DNA from: Thermoleophilaceae bacterium
GTDB lineage: Bacteria > Actinomycetota > Thermoleophilia > Solirubrobacterales > Thermoleophilaceae
Length of the DNA: 11,229 nt
Direction of reading: 5' to 3'
NCBI GenBank assembly: GCA_013812005.1
Contig: JACCUE010000013.1
Location: 1-11,229, forward strand
The first letter of the stretch is position 1; each line of letters opens with the position of its first letter. The notes below the pieces were generated by a model. That model saw only the letters and a list, made by a program, of their open reading frames with translations. It was not told where the DNA came from and did no database searches. Shown one piece after another: positions 6,382 to 11,229 of this stretch. The position numbers and the translations under genes were made by a program.

Positions 6382-7656
6382 CTAAGCACGGAAAGCTGAA
6401 CGACCGGGGTACCGGGCCCGCTCGCCCAGCGCCTCCTCGATCCGCAGCAGCTGGTTGTACTTGGCCACACGGTCAGAGCGCGACGGCGCGCCGGTCTTGA
6501 TCTGGCCGCAGCCGGTGGCCACCGCCAGGTCGGCGATCGTCACGTCCTCGGTCTCGCCCGAACGGTGGGACATCACAACCGTGTAGCCGGCCTCGGTGGC
6601 CACCCGGATCGCCTCGAGGGTCTCGCTCAGCGTGCCGATCTGGTTCACCTTCACCAGGATCGAGTTGGCCACGCCGCGCTCGATGCCCGTGCCCAGGCGC
6701 TCGGGATTGGTCACGAACAGGTCGTCGCCCACGAGCTGCACGTGCTCGCCCAGGCGATCGGTGAGGACCTTCCAGCCGTCCCAGTCCTCCTCGTCCATCC
6801 CGTCCTCGATGGACACGATCGGGTAGCGGCCTGCCATCTCCTCCCAGTAGGCGGCCATCTCCTCGGGCGAGAGGTCGCGCCCCTCGTGCTCCAGGCGGTA
6901 CACGCCGGCGGAGTGGATCTCGCTCGTGGCCGGATCGAGCGCGATGGCCACATCCTCTCCGGGTGCGTAACCAGCCGACTCGACGCCCTCGAGCACCACC
7001 TGCAGCGCCGCCTCGTTGGAGTCGAGGTCCGGCGCGAAGCCGCCCTCATCGCCGCCCGCGGTCGAGAGACCGCGTCCGCGGAGTGTCCGCTTCAGCGCCT
7101 GGAATACCTCGACGCCCATCCGCAGGCCCTCGGAGAAGCTCGACGCGCCCACGGGCACGATCATGAACTCCTGAAAGTCGACCTTGTTGTCGGCGTGGGC
7201 ACCTCCGTTGAGCACGTTCATCATCGGCACGGGAAGCACGTGGGCCCCCTCGCCGCCGAGGTGGCGCCAAAGCGGCTGCCCGGCCTCCGCCGCGCCTGCC
7301 TTTGCCGCCGCCAGCGAGATGCCGAGGATCGCGTTGGCGCCCAGGCGGCCCTTGTTGGGGGTGCCGTCGAGGTCGATCATCGCCTGGTCGAGCGCCGCCT
7401 GATCGGTCACGTCGAGCCCGGTCACGACCTGGGCCAGCTCGCCGTTCGCGTTGGCCACGGCGCTGGTCACGCCCTTGCCGCCGAAGGCCTCGCCGCCGTC
7501 GCGAAGCTCCACCGCCTCGAACTCCCCGGTCGAGGCGCCCGAAGGCACCGCCGCGCGGCCCACGGCCCCGGAGGCTGTGGTCAGCTCGACCTCCACCGTC
7601 GGATTGCCGCGGCTGTCGAGGATCTGGCGCGCCGTCACCTGGCTGATCTCGCTCAC
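6382..7656 (-). CDS. eno: Enolase (phosphopyruvate hydratase)
   Basis: Glycolytic enzyme interconverting 2-phosphoglycerate and phosphoenolpyruvate, Mg2+-dependent and cytoplasmic. The 424 residues are full length. Visible landmarks are ARQILDSRGNPTVEVEL (9-25), the mobile loop SGAST (39-43), His154 in GGAHADN, catalytic Glu204 in GGDEGGFAP, metal ligands Asp241 (ALDP), Glu284 (SIEDGMDE) and Asp311 (GDDLF), catalytic Lys336 in LVKVNQIGT, SHRSGETED (363-371) and Lys387 in QIKTGAPSRSDR. The start is GTG 7656, which overlaps the mazG stop by four bases (GTGA), so translation is probably coupled to mazG. It is the last gene of the mfd-side minus-strand run before the accessory block. Confidence 0.98.
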   Translation of the reverse strand: MSEISQVTARQILDSRGNPTVEVELTTASGAVGRAAVPSGASTGEFEAVELRDGGEAFGGKGVTSAVANANGELAQVVTGLDVTDQAALDQAMIDLDGTPNKGRLGANAILGISLAAAKAGAAEAGQPLWRHLGGEGAHVLPVPMMNVLNGGAHADNKVDFQEFMIVPVGASSFSEGLRMGVEVFQALKRTLRGRGLSTAGGDEGGFAPDLDSNEAALQVVLEGVESAGYAPGEDVAIALDPATSEIHSAGVYRLEHEGRDLSPEEMAAYWEEMAGRYPIVSIEDGMDEEDWDGWKVLTDRLGEHVQLVGDDLFVTNPERLGTGIERGVANSILVKVNQIGTLSETLEAIRVATEAGYTVVMSHRSGETEDVTIADLAVATGCGQIKTGAPSRSDRVAKYNQLLRIEEALGERARYPGRSAFRA

Positions 7657-8402
7657 GTGTTCTCCTGGCCTTCCCGTATGCGTGCGATGTACCTGTCTGC
7701 CGCCGCCCGCAGCGCGAGCTCGGGATCGACCCCCGCCCCGGACGCCTCGGTCACTGCGGCGAACAGCAGCTCACCGGCCGCTTGGAAGCGCTCGTCGCGC
7801 CCGTCCGCACAGTCCAGTGCCGCGGCGGACTCTGCCACTCCCGGCGCCGGCGCGTCCTGTCCCTCGACCCGGGAGCCGCGGCGCTGCGCCTTCTTGGCGT
7901 ACAGGGTGGCCGGCAGAGTCGCTGGGAGGTCGCCGAACAGGCCACCGCCCTCGGTCTCTGCCTTGATCGTGTCCCAGTTGCGCAGCACCTCGTCCGGAGT
8001 AGCGGGCGCGGTGCGCTCCTCCCCGGGGAGGAGCGCAGCCGGAACGTCGTTCCGGCGAGCACCGCACCCAAAAATATGCGGGTGGCGGCGGATCAGCTTC
8101 CGGCGGCAGTGGTCGGCCACCTGCGCCAGGTCGCCGGCACCGCGCTCCTCCAGGAGGAGGGACAGGAACACGACCTGAAACAGCACGTCGCCAAGCTCGT
8201 CGAGCATCTTCGCGTCATCGCCGGAATGGGCGGCGTCGGCCAGCTCGTAGGCCTCCTCGACGGTGTGGGGGACGATCGAGCGCGCGTCCTGCTCGCGGTC
8301 CCACGGACACTCCCGGCGCAAGCGCCGGGTGATCTCGTCGAGGCGCGCGAGGGCGCCGGCCAGGCCGTCGCTCAACCTCCCACCGCCCTTGGGGAGGAGC
8401 AC
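7653..8402 (-). CDS. mazG: MazG nucleoside triphosphate pyrophosphohydrolase with an in-frame repeat insert
   Basis: MazG hydrolyses NTPs, including aberrant or damaged ones, to NMP and pyrophosphate. The first MazG domain is intact: CPWDREQ (32-38), the metal-binding EEAYELADA (49-57), DELGDVLFQVVFLSLL (68-83) and KLIRRHPHIFG (102-112). The next family block, TPDEVLRNWDTIKAE (135-149), normally follows after a few residues; here about 22 residues (113-134, including RRNDVPAALLPGEE) intervene, encoded by a dispersed palindromic element. The second MazG domain (about 188-249) lacks the paired glutamates and reads AGELLFA, so it is probably not catalytic. The GTG start at 8402 falls within another, hairpin-less repeat copy (8391-8408), 16 bases after the foldase stop. 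No well-placed Shine-Dalgarno is seen, so the start is uncertain. The gene overlaps eno by 4 bases. Confidence 0.93.
   Translation of the reverse strand: MLLPKGGGRLSDGLAGALARLDEITRRLRRECPWDREQDARSIVPHTVEEAYELADAAHSGDDAKMLDELGDVLFQVVFLSLLLEERGAGDLAQVADHCRRKLIRRHPHIFGCGARRNDVPAALLPGEERTAPATPDEVLRNWDTIKAETEGGGLFGDLPATLPATLYAKKAQRRGSRVEGQDAPAPGVAESAAALDCADGRDERFQAAGELLFAAVTEASGAGVDPELALRAAADRYIARIREGQENT
8012..8037. repeat. 26-bp perfect palindrome inside mazG
   Basis: Two 13-base arms (8012-8024 and 8025-8037) are exact reverse complements with no spacer, centred on CCCCGGGG. The right arm is the first 13 bases of the 44-bp element at 8025-8068; the left arm is an inverted partial copy of the same sequence. 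Together with GCGGTGC at 8008-8014 and GCACCGC at 8059-8065 it could form a branched structure in DNA or mRNA. Confidence 0.85.
8025..8068 (-). repeat. Dispersed palindromic element, full copy 2 (inside mazG)
   Basis: A 44-bp unit, 42 of 44 identical to 1503-1546, in the same orientation relative to the host gene strand. Its hairpin arms are 8038-8046 and 8048-8056 around T8047. The pair 8040:8054 is C:G, against G:C at the matching positions of copy 1. It encodes CGARRNDVPAALLP in the mazG frame, between two conserved MazG blocks. The flanking inverted part extends the foreign segment to roughly 8001-8068 and keeps the frame. Confidence 0.9.
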
Positions 8403-8408
8403 CGCACC
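8391..8408 (-). repeat. Hairpin-less copy 3 of the palindromic element (at the mazG start)
   Basis: The 18 bases GGGGAGGAGCACCGCACC equal the first 10 and last 8 bases of the 44-bp unit. The missing 26 bases are bounded by GAGC on both sides in the full copies, as expected for a deletion between short direct repeats. It begins on the mRNA strand 10 bases after the foldase stop codon and supplies the mazG GTG. Confidence 0.7.
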
Positions 8409-8418
8409 GACGACGCCC

Positions 8419-9699
8419 TTACGGGCTGGCGGGACCCTGAGGCGACGGCGGGGGCGGGGGTGCGCCCTGGGGCGGAACCGGAGCGCCCTGGGGCGGGGGT
8501 GCGCCCTGCGGCGGAACCGGAGCGCCCTGGGGCGGGGGTGCGCCCTGCGGCGGCTGAGGTGCGCCGGGCGCGCCTCCGGAAGCCGGACCGGTGTTGGTGT
8601 CCTCCTTCTCGGGCGCGTTGTCGCACTCCGCGATCCGGTAGTCGTCCGCGCACTGGGTCTGCTCCTTGTACTTCTCCCTGAAGTCCTTGATGAAGTCGTC
8701 GAGCACCTTCTGCTCGTTGGTCGAGCGCAGCTGCTGCGTGATCCGGTCCTTCACGTCTTCGAGGGTGGGCTGGGAGGCAGGCGTGATCTCGTCGACCTGG
8801 AAGACGTAGAAGCCGAACTGCGCCTCGACGGGGCCCTCAAGCTCGCCCTTCTTCGCGGCGAACGCAGCCTCCTCGAGATCGCGGTCCTGCTGGCCGCGGG
8901 TGACGTCGGGGAGCTTGCCGCCCTGCGGCTTGGTGGCCTCGTCGATGGAGAACTCCTTGGCGACCTTCCTGAAGCTGTCACCGTCGTCCAGGGCCGCCTT
9001 GGCCTGCTCGGCCTTGGCCTCGGTCTTGGTCAGGACGAGGCTCAAGTCGCGCGACTCCGGCACGGCGTAGGTCTTCTTGTTCTTCTCGTACTCGGCGGCG
9101 ACCTCCTCGTCCGAGGGCGTGGCCTTGCCCTCGGTGATCTTCTTCGTGAGCTTGGTCTGCAACTGGTCGAGCTTGACCTGGAAGAGGATGTCCTCCTCGG
9201 ACATGCCGTTGTCCTTGAGGAACTTCTGGTAGTCGGCCTCCTTGGGGAAGGCCTTCGTCTTCTGGTCCTCGAAGCTCTTCTTGACCTCTTCGTCGGACAC
9301 GGACACGCCCCGCGCCTCGGCCTCCTGCTGTACCCACTGAGCCTGGATCAGGAACTGCATGACCTGGTCGCGAAGGCTCTCGTACTGCTCCTTGCACTGC
9401 TTCTGAAGAGCGTCCTCTGTGGGCTTGCCAGCCCCCTCGGGCGACGGCTGCTCCTGCAGGCCGGCCACGCACTTCTCGTAGTCCGGCGGGTCGGGCGCGA
9501 CGGCCTGGCCGCCCTGCGAGGCGCCGGCGGCGGCGTTCTCATACCAGCGGTCGAAGTCCTCCTTGCTGATCGTGGAGTCCCCGACCTTGGCCACGGCGCT
9601 GGGCGGTACGTCGTTGCCGCAGCCCACGACGGCGGCCGCGCAGAGGCCGGCGAGGGCAAACGTGGCAAGAGAGCGTGCTGGCGTGAAGCGAGAAATCAT
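8419..9699 (-). CDS. SurA/PrsA-like peptidyl-prolyl isomerase lipoprotein
   Basis: 426 residues from ATG 9699. An N-terminal signal (about 1-26) ends in the lipobox-like VVGC with Cys27, so it is probably a membrane-anchored extracytoplasmic foldase. Next come a SurA_N-like helical region (about 34-210, starting AVAKVGDSTISKEDFDRWYE) and a parvulin-type domain (about 212-308: SFRKVAKEFSID, GGKLPDVTRG, GPVEAQFGFYVFQVDEI). The helical C-terminus leads into a proline-rich tail (about 374-426) of 13-residue repeats, PVPPQGAPPPQGA, encoded by 39-bp tandem repeats. Such proteins assist folding of secreted proteins and catalyse cis-trans prolyl isomerisation. Activity of the parvulin domain was not tested residue by residue. 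It lies between mfd and mazG on the same strand; the Shine-Dalgarno (GAGG) is unusually close to the ATG. Confidence 0.92.
   Translation of the reverse strand: MISRFTPARSLATFALAGLCAAAVVGCGNDVPPSAVAKVGDSTISKEDFDRWYENAAAGASQGGQAVAPDPPDYEKCVAGLQEQPSPEGAGKPTEDALQKQCKEQYESLRDQVMQFLIQAQWVQQEAEARGVSVSDEEVKKSFEDQKTKAFPKEADYQKFLKDNGMSEEDILFQVKLDQLQTKLTKKITEGKATPSDEEVAAEYEKNKKTYAVPESRDLSLVLTKTEAKAEQAKAALDDGDSFRKVAKEFSIDEATKPQGGKLPDVTRGQQDRDLEEAAFAAKKGELEGPVEAQFGFYVFQVDEITPASQPTLEDVKDRITQQLRSTNEQKVLDDFIKDFREKYKEQTQCADDYRIAECDNAPEKEDTNTGPASGGAPGAPQPPQGAPPPQGAPVPPQGAPPPQGAPVPPQGAPPPPPSPQGPASP
8457..8556 (-). repeat. 39-bp tandem repeat encoding a Pro/Gln/Gly/Ala tail
   Basis: TGCGCCCT recurs at 8461, 8500 and 8539, a 39-base period and about two and a half units, each encoding the 13 residues PVPPQGAPPPQGA. 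Units differ by single bases (for example CTGGGGCG versus CTGCGGCG). The length is a multiple of three, so copy-number change would keep frame. Confidence 0.85.
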
Positions 9700-9767
9700 G
9701 ACCTCGGTGTGTAGGTGGAAAGTCTCAAGCGCGCCTAAGTCTCGGGGCGCGAAGCCGCTGGCGCACC

Positions 9768-9809
9768 GGCGCTCCTTCGCGGCGACGGCGCATGGTAGCG
9801 AAGGGCGCC
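9768..9809 (-). terminator. Long GC-rich hairpin between mfd and the SurA-like gene
   Basis: The arms 9768-9780 and 9798-9809 pair over 12 base pairs with one bulged base, around a 17-base loop. It sits 16 bases after the mfd stop, the right place for a terminator, but no T-run follows on the minus strand. It may be a Rho-independent-like structure, an mRNA stabiliser or a processing site. Confidence 0.45.
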
Positions 9810-9825
9810 TGGAGAGAAGGGAGGT

Positions 9826-11229
9826 TCATCCGGGATCGGGCGAGGTGACCGCCTCGAGGATCGCTTCCGCGGCGGTGACCACCACGGGGAAGCGTTCCGC
9901 GGAGTCCTCGGGGACCCGCACGCGCACGGTTGAGCGGCCCGACTCGTATACGGCCTCGGGTATCAGTTCGCGCAGCAGCTTGACCCTGCGCGAGTCGAGC
10001 TCGACCGGCGTCACCGAGAGCCGCCCGCCCGCGAAGTCGACCCTGCGCGCTCCCGCACGTCCGAGCTTGATCCGCGCGTCCTGCACGCGGATCAGATTGT
10101 CGAGCGGCCCGGGCACCGGACCGAAGCGGTCCTCGAGCTCCTCCCTGAGGAGGATCAGGTCGGCGATCTCCTTGGCCCCGGCCACGCGGCGGTGGATCTC
10201 GATCTTGGCCGCCTCGTAGGGCACGTAGTTCCCGGGCACGTAGGCGTCCACCGGCAGGTCGACGCGCACCGGCTCCGGCGCCTCGTCGGCCGAGTCGCCG
10301 GCCAGGGCGGCCACCGCGTCGTCGAGCATCGATACGTACAGCTCGAAGCCCACCGCCGCCACGTGGCCCGACTGGTCGTCGCCCAGCAGGTTGCCTGCGC
10401 CGCGGATCTCGAGGTCGCGCATGGCGATCTTGAAGCCCGAGCCGAGCTCTGTGTAGTCGGACAGCGTGGCCAGGCGAGCACCGGCCTCCTCGGTGAGAAC
10501 GGCCGCGCTGGGGTAGAGCAGATAGGCGTAGGCGCGCTCTGCCGACCGCCCCACGCGCCCGCGGATCTGGTAGAGCTGCGCCAGGCCCAAGTCGTCGGCG
10601 CGCTCGACTATCAGCGTGTTGGCGCTTGCGATGTCGAGTCCGGACTCGATGATCGTGGTGCACACGAGCACGTCGGCCTCGCCGCGCAGGAAGCCCAGCA
10701 TCACCTGCTCGAGCTTCTTCTCCTCCATCTGGCCGTGGGCCACCATCACCCGGGCCGATGGGCACATCGCCCGCACCCGCTCGGCCGTCTCGTCGATCGT
10801 GTCCACCCGGTTGTGGAGGAAGAACGCCTGGCCCTTGCGGGCCAGCTCGCGCTCGATGGAGCGGCGCACCAGCTCCTCGTCGTACTCGCCCACGTAGGTC
10901 TTGACGGGCCGCCGCCCCTCGGGCGGGGTCTCGATCACGGAGATGTCGCGCAGCCCGGCCAGGGACATCTGCAGCGTCCTGGGAATCGGTGTGGCGCTCA
11001 GCGACAGCACGTCCACGCGCAGGCGCAGCTGGCGCAGCAGCTCCTTCTGCTTCACGCCGAAGCGCTGCTCCTCGTCCACGATCAGCAGCCCGAGGTCCTT
11101 GGGCCGCACATCGCGCGAGAGCAGCCGGTGGGTGCCGATCAGGATGTCGACCTTGCCCTCCTCGAAGGCATTGAGAGCCTCGCGGGTCTCCTTGGCGGAG
11201 CGGAAGCGCGACACGTGCTCGATCCGGAA
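9826..11229 (-). CDS. mfd: Transcription-repair coupling factor Mfd, C-terminal part (partial)
   Basis: Mfd is an ATP-dependent translocase that removes RNA polymerase stalled at DNA damage and recruits UvrA. The visible 467 residues are the end of the protein; the frame runs off the window at 11229, beginning FRIEHVSRFRSAKETREALN. The translocase half shows motif II DEEQRFG (52-58 of the visible part), motif III SATPIPRTLQMS (78-89), TTIIESGLDI (191-200) and motif VI QIRGRVGRS (221-229). After it come the TRCF region (LGDDQSGHVAAVGFELY) and the autoinhibitory D7-like C-terminal domain (from about RRVAGAKEIADL). Stop TGA is at 9826-9828. A 126-base gap separates it from the foldase gene. Length and motifs are normal. 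Confidence 0.98.
   Translation of the reverse strand, partial: FRIEHVSRFRSAKETREALNAFEEGKVDILIGTHRLLSRDVRPKDLGLLIVDEEQRFGVKQKELLRQLRLRVDVLSLSATPIPRTLQMSLAGLRDISVIETPPEGRRPVKTYVGEYDEELVRRSIERELARKGQAFFLHNRVDTIDETAERVRAMCPSARVMVAHGQMEEKKLEQVMLGFLRGEADVLVCTTIIESGLDIASANTLIVERADDLGLAQLYQIRGRVGRSAERAYAYLLYPSAAVLTEEAGARLATLSDYTELGSGFKIAMRDLEIRGAGNLLGDDQSGHVAAVGFELYVSMLDDAVAALAGDSADEAPEPVRVDLPVDAYVPGNYVPYEAAKIEIHRRVAGAKEIADLILLREELEDRFGPVPGPLDNLIRVQDARIKLGRAGARRVDFAGGRLSVTPVELDSRRVKLLRELIPEAVYESGRSTVRVRVPEDSAERFPVVVTAAEAILEAVTSPDPG

Noticed and set aside
6371..6383. AGTGG TCT CCACT hairpin as a bidirectional terminator between the sulfotransferase and eno
   Set aside because: Only five base pairs, no T-run, and it overlaps the eno stop codon; not enough to call a terminator.
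6565..8178. 537-codon plus-strand open frame opposite eno and mazG
   Set aside because: It is antisense to two certain genes and has no recognisable domain; GC-rich third positions keep the opposite frame open.
8263..9714. 483-codon plus-strand open frame opposite the foldase gene
   Set aside because: It is antisense to a gene with clear signal peptide and SurA/parvulin domains. Its Leu/Gly/Val-rich low-complexity translation is the usual shadow in GC-rich DNA.

Overview
This 11.2 kb window is GC-rich bacterial chromosome, and frequent GTG and TTG starts fit that composition. The minus strand carries mfd > SurA-like foldase lipoprotein > mazG > eno, with an ftsB/DivIC-type gene further along. 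This is a housekeeping neighbourhood of the kind seen in Actinomycetota. The presence of csrA and the style of the proteins suggest the deep-branching class Thermoleophilia (Solirubrobacterales-like). That placement is inference from gene content and not from a marker comparison.

Layout. 1-120: tail of a small membrane protein, cut by the window edge. 224-451 (-): csrA. 580-1158 (+): conserved-looking protein of unknown function with a helix-turn-helix-like N-terminus, an acidic linker and an Arg/Gly-rich patch. 1163-1462 (-): small unknown protein downstream of ftsB. 1553-1897 (-): FtsB/DivIC-like divisome protein. 1993-3771 (+) and 3772-4428 (-): soluble triple-PAS histidine kinase and NarL-type response regulator, convergent with abutting stop codons. 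4587-5684 (+) and 5719-6363 (+): type III polyketide synthase and a small sulfotransferase, forming a probable two-gene metabolite operon. 6382-9699 (-): eno, mazG and the SurA-like lipoprotein. 9826-11229 (-): the C-terminal 467 residues of Mfd.

How it fits together. The block at 1993-6363 (two-component system, type III PKS, sulfotransferase) separates eno from ftsB and looks like an accessory insert. A plausible reading is that the cytoplasmic PAS kinase and its regulator control the divergent polyketide/sulfotransferase pair.

The most unusual signal is a dispersed 44-bp palindromic element. One full copy (1503-1546) lies between ftsB and the next gene. A second (8025-8068) lies inside mazG, where it adds about 20 in-frame residues between two conserved MazG segments. 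The two copies differ at only two positions, and these are the two partners of one hairpin base pair (G:C in one copy, C:G in the other). A third copy lacking the hairpin (8391-8408) overlaps the mazG start. This resembles the protein-invading Rickettsia palindromic elements, but here in a different kind of organism. No tRNA, rRNA, CRISPR array, transposase or integrase was seen. No gap between genes exceeds 300 bases.
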